Source: an uncultured Isosphaeraceae bacterium (GTDB taxonomy: Bacteria; Planctomycetota; Planctomycetia; Isosphaerales; Isosphaeraceae). From it: 64,000 bases of DNA. Below, piece by piece: positions 28,969 to 37,056 of this stretch (position 1 is its first letter; each line of letters begins with the position of its first letter). The notes below the pieces were generated by a model. That model searched no databases and had not been told where the DNA came from. It saw nothing but the letters and a program-made list of their open reading frames with translations. The stretch is taken from positions 372,001-436,000 of the forward strand of contig CAMFLR010000001.1 of the NCBI GenBank assembly GCA_945957605.1, in the 5' to 3' direction. Made by a program: the position numbers and the translations under genes.

Positions 28969-29829
28969 TTACGGCAAGGGCTGTTCGGCTTCCTGGTCGG
29001 TCGTAACACGAACCGAGAGGCGGCTCATGATCAACTTGAGGGCTTCTTCCTTCTTGTTGATGTAGAGCACATTGTCGAGAATGATCGCCTTTTGCTCCCC
29101 CGAAACATGGAACACAAGTCGTCCCGAACCGAAGAGCAAGTGCTCGAAAATATCCGGGATTTCCTTGTCGAACTTGAGGTTCATCGTGGGGAACCGTTCG
29201 AGGTCGCTCCACGGGCCGTGGTGGTGGAGAATCTCGTTCGGGCGGAACTCCCAGTAGTCGAGCCAGCGGGTGACGAGAATCACCGCATACATCACGAGGA
29301 TGATCAATGCAAACGTGAGGTAGAACCCGGCGTTCGCACTCACATAAATTCCCTGGAATAAGTGGAATAGCACTGGCAAGAAGTCGGTAATCATCCCCAG
29401 CCATAAGAGGAAGAAGACCGCCGTCGTTACCAGGAAGCCGATCGCGACGATCGAATAGCGCGGGAAATCGAATGTCAAAATGAGCATGTTGAATGCCCAG
29501 ACGCCGAGGAATCCGAGCGCGAGCAAGTTCTGCGCGCTGCGGAAGTCGTGCACATTGGGAGGCACTGGCGTTTTTTCCGGCGTCGCGGTGGCCTTGCCCG
29601 ACTTGTCGGGAGTAACCGGGGCATCGGCGGACGAAGTCGAGAAACGTAGGCTCGGGCGCTCGGTTGAGTCCCTAATGATCATCATGCCGATCCAGCAGAC
29701 AACTGCCATGATCAGCGTCGGAAAGATGAAAATCAGCTTGGGATAGGTGAAGATCCGGACGCCCTTCTCGCGATTCGCGAGCTCGACTGCGGGTGAGTTG
29801 CTAGCAGGTGGTTTCGCGTCGGACGACAT
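28969..29829 (-). CDS. Multi-pass membrane protein of unknown function
   Basis: A 286-residue inner-membrane protein with about four to five transmembrane helices (about 28-50, 103-122, 127-150, 165-190). A Pro/Thr/Ser-rich loop lies between the first and second. A soluble C-terminal domain from about 195 (WLDYWEFRPNEILHHHGPWSDLERF) is reminiscent of a PH-like or membrane-associated beta domain. The His triplet at about 204-206 is notable. The ATG follows TAGGAGATCCCTGGCG. I do not recognise the family. Monocistronic, closed by the bidirectional terminator. Confidence 0.8.
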   Translation of the reverse strand: MSSDAKPPASNSPAVELANREKGVRIFTYPKLIFIFPTLIMAVVCWIGMMIIRDSTERPSLRFSTSSADAPVTPDKSGKATATPEKTPVPPNVHDFRSAQNLLALGFLGVWAFNMLILTFDFPRYSIVAIGFLVTTAVFFLLWLGMITDFLPVLFHLFQGIYVSANAGFYLTFALIILVMYAVILVTRWLDYWEFRPNEILHHHGPWSDLERFPTMNLKFDKEIPDIFEHLLFGSGRLVFHVSGEQKAIILDNVLYINKKEEALKLIMSRLSVRVTTDQEAEQPLP

Positions 29830-30049
29830 CGCCAGGGATCTCCTAGAAGTGGCTCAATTTCAGACATGAAGCCGAAGCATGGTAACGGTGCCGGATGTTT
29901 GGGTAAAGTACCCAACGCGTGTCAGCGTCGTGACATCCAGCTGCGAATTCTGCGCCGCATCACATGCGTTTGAGATGTGTTCGGCGGCCGCGCGTGAAGA
30001 TTATTCCGCCTCCGCACGAAATTTGCGCGCGAGATCGGTCCAGTTCGCG

Positions 30050-30078
30050 TTGACCCCGCAAGCCTCCGGCGTAACAAT
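30050..30078 (+). promoter_or_regulatory. Likely promoter of the tRNA-Ser gene
   Basis: TTGACC at 30050-30055, then TAACAAT at 30072-30078 after a spacer of 16 bases. The mature tRNA begins 22 bases downstream. Confidence 0.5.
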
Positions 30079-30099
30079 AGCGATTCGCCCACGATCGCC

Positions 30100-30184
<85 letters not shown>

Positions 30185-30520
30185 CTTCTTCGCCTGCGGC
30201 GAAGAGAAGGTTGAATTGAGAAAGTTGAGAGTAGAAGAAGATATTTTTTGGGATGCAGAGTTCGCTTGAAAGAGTTGGGTGACTGGTAATCTTGGCCCTT
30301 CATGCCGCGAATTATGGGTTTGAGCTAGAGGCATTCGGTCGGATTGAAGTAATTCGTATTTTGGCGAATCCATATGGCTGATTTTCAGACGTAACTGTTA
30401 GGGAATGCATTGCTCGGATCAAATGCTCGGTTGAATCGCATTTGAAGTGCATTCGCGCATTGGCGGGAGCTTGAGATTTTGCGCACGAGTTGTACAGCCA
30501 TCCCTCAGTGCGAGTTGAAA
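30185..30520. other. Intergenic, no gene seen
   Basis: Purine-rich just after the tRNA, then AT-richer. Open frames on the minus strand here overlap the tRNA and are rejected. No terminator with a clear stem was found. Confidence 0.35.
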
Positions 30521-30549
30521 TTGTTATCGCAGATCATTTTCCCTATAAT
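30521..30549 (+). promoter_or_regulatory. Sigma-70-type promoter of yebC
   Basis: TTGTTA at 30521-30526, a 17-base spacer, and a consensus TATAAT at 30544-30549, about 60 bases before the ATG. Confidence 0.7.
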
Positions 30550-30610
30550 GACTTGCGACGAAACCACTCGCGACTCGACTCCGCTGAGATAATACGAAAG
30601 CAGAATTCGC

Positions 30611-31333
30611 ATGGGACGGATCTTCGAGAAGCGCAAAGAGTCGATCTTCAAAACCGCCGCACAGAAATCAAAGCTCTACTCAAAGTACGGCAAGCAATTG
30701 TACATGGCGGCCAAGAATGGCGTGCCCGACCCGGACGCCAATCCAACCCTGCGCAGCGTCATCGAGCGTGCCAAACGCGACAACGTCGCAAGCCATGTGA
30801 TTGAGAAGGCGATCCAGAAAGCAGCCGGCGCGGGCGGCGAGGACTTTCAGCCTGCGCGCTATGAGGGTTTTGGCCCCGGTGGTTCCTTACTCATCGTCGA
30901 TTGCTTGACCGACAACAATACACGCACCATCTCCGATATCCGCAGTTGTTTCAGCAAGACCGGCGCCAAGTTGGCGGCCAATGGATCCGTGGTGATGTCC
31001 TTCGATCACCTGGCAGTGCTCTCGTTCAATGGCGATGACGAGGAAAAGGTGATCGAGGCGATGTTTGCCGCGGACGTTGCCGTCGAGGAGGTTGAATCCG
31101 AGGGCGGCACCATTACCATCTTCGCCCCTCCCGCCGAGTTCTACAAAGCGAAGACCGCCTTGCTCGAAGCGTTCCCCGGTCTTGAACTGCAAGTTCAGGA
31201 AATTACTTTTCTACCGCAGACAAGCAAGACTCTGAGCGCGGAAGATTTGGTCGTGTTCGAGAAGTTACAGGGCATGCTGAACGATTGTGACGACGTGCAG
31301 GAAATCTATCACAACGTTGAACTTCCCAGCTAA
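30611..31333 (+). CDS. yebC: YebC/PmpR-family protein
   Basis: A 240-residue member of the YebC/TACO1 family. Family members bind DNA as regulators, or assist ribosomes on proline-rich stretches. Typical features are the basic N-terminus MGRIFEKRKESIFKTAAQKSK, the DNPTLRSVIERAK-like helix (here ANPTLRSVIERAKRDNV), the YEGFGPGGSLLIVDCLTDNN block, and the acidic third domain ending in YHNVELPS. The N-terminus is closer to the YeeN side than to classical YebC (no MAGHSKW). A consensus promoter precedes it and a strong terminator follows, so it is monocistronic; the ribosome binding site is poor. Confidence 0.93.
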   Translation: MGRIFEKRKESIFKTAAQKSKLYSKYGKQLYMAAKNGVPDPDANPTLRSVIERAKRDNVASHVIEKAIQKAAGAGGEDFQPARYEGFGPGGSLLIVDCLTDNNTRTISDIRSCFSKTGAKLAANGSVVMSFDHLAVLSFNGDDEEKVIEAMFAADVAVEEVESEGGTITIFAPPAEFYKAKTALLEAFPGLELQVQEITFLPQTSKTLSAEDLVVFEKLQGMLNDCDDVQEIYHNVELPS

Positions 31334-31357
31334 CGTTCGGATGAGACCAAGAGAACG

Positions 31358-31414
31358 GAGATTCGAGAAAGCTTTGGGTTGACCTCCCTATCGCTTTCTC
31401 GACTCTCTTTTTTT
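31358..31414 (+). terminator. Intrinsic terminator of yebC
   Basis: Fifteen-base arms (31358-31372 and 31393-31407; one mismatch) around GAGAAAGC/GCTTTCTC, with a 20-base loop, followed by seven T residues (31408-31414). Confidence 0.85.
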
Positions 31415-31645
31415 ATGCCGATGATGGCGTCGGATGAGCGTCGAAAGCACGTTTATCCAGCGCACTTGACCTGGTGCAAACAATTTGGTGTCGGAAGTTC
31501 GATTCGAGCGGTACTCTTGCAGTTGTGATTAGGCAAACGTGATCGTTGTCTACTCAAAGTGCGTGTTGCCTGTCTCAACGTTTAAGCGACTATGTCCTTG
31601 TCGAATGAGCGGATTGCTTTCGGCCTCTGTTGATGGGGGTTCGCG

Positions 31646-32215
31646 ATGCGTACCACGCTCGACCGGCTTGTCGATCGCAAAAGGCGAGTTGATTTTGCGA
31701 CGTATGAACGCAGAGGTACCCTGGTTATCGATGTTACTGATGTCGCCAATTCGCGCGATATCTACTTTGGAAACGTTTTGATTGACAATTGCATTTACGG
31801 CGATTTACGCAGTCGGGAATCGAGCGAGTTTCGCATCGAACCGGGTAAGCACGAAGTGAAGGTGCGAACTCGCGGACAGAAGCCAAGGACGAAAGTGGTT
31901 GAAGTTGAGGCGGGACAAACCGTTCGCTTGCCTTTGGTGGCGAAGTCCGGATGGAAAATGCCAATTGTGGCAACCGGGCCCTACAAGTCGGCATTGTTGT
32001 TCACTTTCGCCCTGACACTCTTGGTCACTGCGGTCGTCACCCAGCTTATCGTGTGTCTCGGCTGGTCTCGGCTGGCACCAGAACCTCTCTCTGTCATCGT
32101 ATTTACACTTGTTGGATACACTGGAGCCGGAATACTCTTCGTCGTCGACTATCGACGGACGAAGTGGTTGAGAGCACGTTTCGCCAAACTGGTTGATACA
32201 GATCTTGATTTTTGA
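31646..32215 (+). CDS. PEGA-like membrane protein of unknown function
   Basis: A 189-residue protein. Residues about 25-98 form a beta-sandwich resembling PEGA domains (VLIDNCIYGDL, then FRIEPGKHEVKVRTRG, then VVEVEAGQTVRLPLV). Two transmembrane helices follow (about 110-135 and 142-162) with a short basic tail. The soluble domain probably faces outward from the N-terminal side, but topology is uncertain. The ATG follows GGGGGTTCGCG. No neighbour in an operon. The stop codon overlaps a perfect 18-base hairpin that also ends the opposing gene. Confidence 0.7.
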   Translation: MRTTLDRLVDRKRRVDFATYERRGTLVIDVTDVANSRDIYFGNVLIDNCIYGDLRSRESSEFRIEPGKHEVKVRTRGQKPRTKVVEVEAGQTVRLPLVAKSGWKMPIVATGPYKSALLFTFALTLLVTAVVTQLIVCLGWSRLAPEPLSVIVFTLVGYTGAGILFVVDYRRTKWLRARFAKLVDTDLDF

Positions 32216-32258
32216 CGCGGCGAAGACCCAGTGATTTACCCTGGGTCTTCGCCGCGTC
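32214..32258. terminator. Perfect 18-bp hairpin between convergent genes
   Basis: GACGCGGCGAAGACCCAG (32214-32231) pairs perfectly with 32241-32258 around a nine-base loop. It lacks a T tract on either side, so it may stop transcription bidirectionally through structure or act in RNA stability. Confidence 0.65.
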
Positions 32259-32277
32259 ATTTCAGCAGAGCTCTCGC

Positions 32278-34140
32278 TCAGCGATATTGCTGGCCAACGA
32301 TCAATGTAATCCGCCCATCCGGCAAGCGGCGAATATTGGTGATCGACACCGGCAACCCGCCGCCGAGTGGCGACTGGCTCGAAGGGACTGTATCGGGCGT
32401 GAACGCGTGATTGCCTGAGCTGGGATACGGCACTGCGCTGGCGAACGAAACCGGGCCGGCCGGACCAATCACACCGTGCGATTCTTCGAGCGTCGGCTGG
32501 TCCTTGACGACTCGCCAGATGAGCAGCCCTTCGCCGGGCAAGTCCTGATCCCACCCCTTCTTCGCACGATTTTCGAGCAGGAAATACTCCGAACCATCCG
32601 ACCGCACGAGGATTTTGAGGCAATCATTCGGCGCATCTTCAATGGGCGATAGGATTAGCCTTTGTTCAAGCGTCGGGTCGATCACGGTTGGCTTGATCCA
32701 GCCAAGTCGCTCCCTGGCCCAAGGGTTGAGACTCTGGGGCCGGTTGGTCGTGAATGTGTTCGACAACGCACACCAGGCGCCAAGTCCTTCGGAATCGGCA
32801 TTCTCTGAGCGAGCGGCCAGACTCGGCAAACCAAGCACTCGGCTGAATTCGCGCGCGAGCACGCCGATTGGCGTCAGTCGCGTTCCGCCTTCGGGTACGA
32901 AAACGTACGGCCAGCGCTTGGATTGGAAGCTGCGAATCATTCCCGCGTGGGGATAATAAACGGCACCCGGATTCGTGCGAATCGCCTCGCCAGCATAAAT
33001 GAACAGGAATCCGTCGAAGCCTTCGAGTGCAGTTTTACCGTCGCGATCCGAGATCTTGCCCAACGCTTCCATGAGCACGGCGGTGATGTTCGTTGTGCCG
33101 CTTCCGGGAGCGTATTCCGCCCGTTTTTTGCTCACCTCAATCCAGTCGAAGACCTTGCCGTCGAGCCGGAAGCTGCGGGCCGATTGTTCCAGGAAATAGT
33201 CATTGAGGCTACCGTGGACCGAGTCGCCCGCCGCGTTCTTTTTGTCGTGATAAACGCCTGCGCTAAGAATCGCCTCGCGCCAGTCGTCCTTCGACACCTT
33301 TGCGTTGTGCTTGACGTCGGGAAACTCGATACCAATCACAGCGACGCGATACACGGGCTTCTTCCATAGCTCAATCGCGATCGGACCGCGACCGATCGCC
33401 AGTGCATTGGCCCCCTGCCCCGTCCGCGGAGCATTCGGGTCGGCCAACTGTGGCTTGAGCAGAAGCTGCTCGGTGCCGCGGCGAATCGCCACGCTGAGCG
33501 GATCGCCGGGCCGTTTTTCTGCGAGGATGTCCTGAAGCGCGGCGGGACTGGAAAGGTCGGTACTGTCGATCTTGACCAACTGATCGCCGGGTTTCATTCC
33601 AGCCGCGGCCGCCGGCGATTGCGGTGTCACCTGTTCGATGCGTACCCCCTCGCCTTCCTTCCCCTCGCCGAGGACGACGCCTAGGTACGGAGTGCGCGGA
33701 TTGACGATGCGCGGCCGGCTAGTCGCCGCGAGCGCGACCGTCGTTTCGATCTTTTCGGCCCCTCTCAGAACCGACAGCTTTACCTTGGCGTCGGCACCGC
33801 GCGATTGGAGCGTTTCACGCAACCGGGCCGCCGACTTGAGCGGCTCGCCTTCGAGATGCGTGAGACGATCGTTCTTGCGCAAACCAGCCTTCGCCGCGGG
33901 TGAGTCGGCCTGGACCTCGTCGACGATGAGATTGCCCGAACCATCGCGTGAGAGTGAAACGCCGAGGTAACCTGTCTGTCCGGTCTTGCCAGGCGCGGCT
34001 GAAACTTCCCGCGTTTTCGCCTGTTTGAGCGTGCGATAATCCGAGAGGTCAGGCTTTGTTGGCGGATCGGCAGCCCTCAGTTGCGGACTGATGGCGACAC
34101 ATGCGAGGCTGAAGAGTCCAGCGAGAATGAGCCGTTTCAT
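32278..34140 (-). CDS. Secreted PDZ/M6-peptidase paralogue with destroyed zinc site
   Basis: A 620-residue exported protein: signal peptide 1-23, two PDZ-like domains (about 56-140 and 150-232), then an M6-type peptidase domain (about 260-600). It is the downstream paralogue of the protein encoded at 34202-36034, with which it aligns throughout. Where the paralogue has the zinc motif HEFGHMLGLPD, this protein has REFSRVLGLPS (about residues 430-440). Both His and the third-ligand Asp are gone, while the Glu and flanking residues remain. It should not be a zinc peptidase; a regulator, inhibitor or binding partner of the active copy is the likely role (inference). The ATG at 34140 has GGAG twelve bases upstream; an extension to 34197 is rejected. 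Same operon as the upstream active copy. Confidence 0.88.
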   Translation of the reverse strand: MKRLILAGLFSLACVAISPQLRAADPPTKPDLSDYRTLKQAKTREVSAAPGKTGQTGYLGVSLSRDGSGNLIVDEVQADSPAAKAGLRKNDRLTHLEGEPLKSAARLRETLQSRGADAKVKLSVLRGAEKIETTVALAATSRPRIVNPRTPYLGVVLGEGKEGEGVRIEQVTPQSPAAAAGMKPGDQLVKIDSTDLSSPAALQDILAEKRPGDPLSVAIRRGTEQLLLKPQLADPNAPRTGQGANALAIGRGPIAIELWKKPVYRVAVIGIEFPDVKHNAKVSKDDWREAILSAGVYHDKKNAAGDSVHGSLNDYFLEQSARSFRLDGKVFDWIEVSKKRAEYAPGSGTTNITAVLMEALGKISDRDGKTALEGFDGFLFIYAGEAIRTNPGAVYYPHAGMIRSFQSKRWPYVFVPEGGTRLTPIGVLAREFSRVLGLPSLAARSENADSEGLGAWCALSNTFTTNRPQSLNPWARERLGWIKPTVIDPTLEQRLILSPIEDAPNDCLKILVRSDGSEYFLLENRAKKGWDQDLPGEGLLIWRVVKDQPTLEESHGVIGPAGPVSFASAVPYPSSGNHAFTPDTVPSSQSPLGGGLPVSITNIRRLPDGRITLIVGQQYR

Positions 34141-34201
34141 CGGTATGAACTCCACACATCCGCTACAGCGCGAACGTGGAATGGATGGGATAAGCAATCA
34201 A

Positions 34202-36034
34202 TTAAAGATATTCGTAACCGATGTGAAACGAGATCCGGCCGTCAGCAAGCCGGCGGATGTTGGTAATGTGCACCGGCCGACCCCCTTCGCCCGGGGCGCG
34301 GCTCGATGGAATCGTGTAGGGTGTAAAGGCGTTATTCGCGGTGCTGGGATAAGGCACGTCGGTGAGAAAAACGCGCGGACCGGCCGCACCTTCGACTCCA
34401 TGTGCTTCCTTGAGCGATGGCCGGTTTCCCACGACGCGCCAGATCAACAAGCCCTCGGCCGGAAGGCTTTCGTCGAACCCCTTCTTGCGGCGATTTTCGA
34501 GCAGGAGGTATTCGGAGCCATCGGGACGGATGAGTATCTTGAAGCATTCCTTGGGCGAATCTTCGATCGGCGATAGGACGAGCTTTTGCTTGATTGTGGG
34601 ATCGATGAGCGTCGGTTTGACCCAGCCAAGTCGTTCTTTCGACCACGCGCAGAAGTGTTGCGGCTTCCCTCGTCCCTGCTGTTGCGACATCGCACACCAA
34701 ACGCCCGCGCCTTCCATTCCCGGATTTTCGGGCCGAGCGTAAAGGTCGGGCAGTCCGAGCATGTGACCGAACTCATGGCAAAACACGCTGATGTTTTGCA
34801 TCCGCGGTCCGCCCTCATCGCAAATGAAGTACGGCCACCGCTTGCCGGCATGGCTCACGCTCGACCGGTGCGCCCAGTACAGGCTGCCTCGCGCCGCCGG
34901 ATAACGCGCGCCTGCATAAAGGAAGAAGACGCCGTCGAAATCTTTGAGCGCTTCCTTGCCATCGCGGGCCACAAGCTTGTCGAGCGATTCCGTGAGCAAA
35001 GCGGTGCGATTGCCCGTGGCGTAGTCGGCGCGTTTCTTGCTGACTTCTACCCAGTCGAAGACTTTCCCCTCGACTTCGAAGTTATGGTACGACTGTTCAT
35101 AATAGTAGTCGTACATGCTGCCAAAAACGGGCTGGCCGGTGGCGTTCGTCTTCGCCGTCCAGGCGTGAGTGAACAACTGCTCGTGCCACGCTTCCTTGGT
35201 GATTTTCGGGTTGTGTTTGACGTCGGGATATTCGACGCACACGATTGCTAGCCGGAACTTGGGCTTGATCCAGATTCCGCTGCCAATTCCGCGATTGCCG
35301 AACCGATTGCCACCTGCCGGCGTCCCGCTTTTCGGCTCGGCGTCGAGCTTTACCCTTATATCGAGCGCCTTTTCGGCGAAGAGCATTGTCAGAGCAAGCG
35401 GATCGCTGCTCTTTTTCGATGCGAGGAGGTCGATCATTTGCTGGGGGCTGGTCAGCTCGGTCTCACCGAGTTTGAGAATCACCTCACCGGCCTTGAGTTT
35501 CGCCTTCGCTGCGGCCGAGTCGGAGATCACGTTGTCGATCACAACGCCGTGGCCGTCTTTCGAAGCCGAAACGTGCACGCCGAGCGGGTCTCGCACGCGA
35601 GCCGAGCCTTGATACGGCCGGCTCCACGAGCCGAGAAGGACGTCGGCGGTCTGCGGCTTCCCCTGCCGCTGGAATTCTAATTTGATCGTTTCACCGACCC
35701 ATCGCTTCGTCAGTATCTCATTGAGGCCGTCATAGTCCTTGATCGGTTTACCGTCGAGCTTCAGCAAGACGTCGCCGTTTTTCACACCAGCGCGGGCAGC
35801 GGGAGAGTCGAGATCGACGTCGCCGACGGTTGCGCCCGAGGGCAACCGGACACCGAAATACGCGGCGGTGGTTTGTGCGGCCTGCTTGACGTCGCGCGAT
35901 ATCGACGTGACGACCGCTGTTTCTACGGTTTTGTACTCGGCGAGTTCAGATTTGGTTTCGGGCTCGAGCGGGACGGCGAGCGCCACCCCCGCGCGCAAGA
36001 GTAGCAAGGCGACAATCGCGGTCGAACGGACCAT
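34202..36034 (-). CDS. Secreted PDZ-domain M6-type metallopeptidase (active-site intact)
   Basis: A 610-residue exported protein: signal peptide 1-20, two PDZ-like domains (about 57-135 and 150-230), and an M6 (immune-inhibitor-A-like) zinc peptidase domain. The domain has HEFGHMLGLPD at residues 420-430; this gives both His ligands, the catalytic Glu and a third ligand. A conserved C-terminal half contains ENRRKKGFD and GLLIWRV blocks, typical of M6 proteins. The start is ATG at 36034 with AGGA upstream. Its stop lies 61 bases before the start of the inactive paralogue, so the pair is probably one operon. PDZ domains in a secreted protease suggest recognition of exposed C-termini or regulated activation. 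Confidence 0.9.
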   Translation of the reverse strand: MVRSTAIVALLLLRAGVALAVPLEPETKSELAEYKTVETAVVTSISRDVKQAAQTTAAYFGVRLPSGATVGDVDLDSPAARAGVKNGDVLLKLDGKPIKDYDGLNEILTKRWVGETIKLEFQRQGKPQTADVLLGSWSRPYQGSARVRDPLGVHVSASKDGHGVVIDNVISDSAAAKAKLKAGEVILKLGETELTSPQQMIDLLASKKSSDPLALTMLFAEKALDIRVKLDAEPKSGTPAGGNRFGNRGIGSGIWIKPKFRLAIVCVEYPDVKHNPKITKEAWHEQLFTHAWTAKTNATGQPVFGSMYDYYYEQSYHNFEVEGKVFDWVEVSKKRADYATGNRTALLTESLDKLVARDGKEALKDFDGVFFLYAGARYPAARGSLYWAHRSSVSHAGKRWPYFICDEGGPRMQNISVFCHEFGHMLGLPDLYARPENPGMEGAGVWCAMSQQQGRGKPQHFCAWSKERLGWVKPTLIDPTIKQKLVLSPIEDSPKECFKILIRPDGSEYLLLENRRKKGFDESLPAEGLLIWRVVGNRPSLKEAHGVEGAAGPRVFLTDVPYPSTANNAFTPYTIPSSRAPGEGGRPVHITNIRRLADGRISFHIGYEYL

Positions 36035-36566
36035 GGAACGATCCTAGAGAGGGCGGGCCAAGGGGATCAGATTCAAGGCAGGAGCCGGCTGCACCCGAGG
36101 GAGCGGGTGCGAGATTACGTCTGGATCATCGTCCAAGATCCGGCGCCCGTTGTCGATGGGGTACGCGCGCAATCAATACGTGGCGATCGGATGACGGTCA
36201 TGTGCCAGCCTTCATAAGCGCGGCAATCGTTGTGACTTTTCAGTCATCCCGACTGCATACTCACCCAAATCCTACCGGCGACCGGCATTCAATGCGTATT
36301 ACAACCGATTCAACCCGCAAATCCGCACATAACACCGCATTTTTTGTCCCGCTTAATGCTGCATTTTGCTTGGCAATGTCGATAATTCAGGAGGCTTTTG
36401 CCGCTCGGGAAATCGGGCGAAGAAGTGCCGTCAGGGAAAGCCGCGACGTCGCTCTCCGACGTTGGATTAATGACACGACGACCGGTATTTCCTGATATTA
36501 GGCCTGGGTTACCTGGGTTATCGTTGCATTGACGGATTCTTTTTAACGCATTTGGGGAACTCGTCC
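36035..36566. other. Intergenic region upstream of the metal-transport-like cluster
   Basis: About 530 bases without a gene I can support. A 97-codon open frame with a GTG start (36202-36495) has no binding site, no family match and a hydrophobicity pattern like its surroundings. This stretch should carry the promoters for both the minus-strand peptidase operon and the plus-strand cluster. Confidence 0.35.
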
Positions 36567-36884
36567 ATGTCCAGCGAATCGGTCAGCACGACGTCCACGG
36601 ATCCGCTCAAGGCGGTTGCCGACGCGCTCGACGCCGCTGCGCAGGCCGCGAAAGACGGCGCGGAAGACGCGCGGGCCGCTGCCTCCAGTGCGATCCCAGC
36701 CGCCGGCCAGTTTCTCACTAATCTTCTTTATAAGACCTGCTACGGCGTCTCCTATGGTGTCGTTTTCCCGACGATGTTCGTCGCGAAGTCGATCCCCAAG
36801 GACAACGCCTTCGTCAACGGCATCATCGACGGCGCACACGCTGCGCAAGACATGGTCGCCGAGATGAAGAACAAGAATTCGTAA
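36567..36884 (+). CDS. Small hydrophobic protein, YGVVFP family (first copy)
   Basis: A 105-residue protein: an Ala/Asp-rich amphipathic helix (about 10-50), then a hydrophobic segment with KTCYGVSYGVVFPTMFVAKSIPK (about 55-78), then a helix (NGIIDGAHAAQDMVAEM). It is a clear paralogue of the protein at 49142-49483; both share TCYxxSYGVVFPxxxxAxSIPKxNAxVxGxIDGAxAA. Unknown family. The ATG at 36567 has GGGGAAC upstream and is preferred over an in-frame ATG at 36552. It sits 170 bases before the P-type ATPase start, the same arrangement as the second copy before the DUF454 protein. Probably a small membrane-associated partner of the double-HMA protein that follows (inference). Confidence 0.75.
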   Translation: MSSESVSTTSTDPLKAVADALDAAAQAAKDGAEDARAAASSAIPAAGQFLTNLLYKTCYGVSYGVVFPTMFVAKSIPKDNAFVNGIIDGAHAAQDMVAEMKNKNS

Positions 36885-37056
36885 CCCCCCGTTCGTCGTT
36901 CACTCTCTCGTCGGTTACTGGTTTCACCGACGCCGCCGTCGCGTTCTTCGATCGCTGATGGGCCATCTAAGCGAACAAACGCAGACGATCACCGGGATGG
37001 ATCCCGCAACGCTTGCACGCCCCTCTGATTCACCGGTAACCAAGAGAGCCTTCACG

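Noticed and set aside
36202-36495. A 97-codon frame upstream of the metal cluster
   Set aside because: GTG start without a binding site and no recognisable feature; treated as intergenic.
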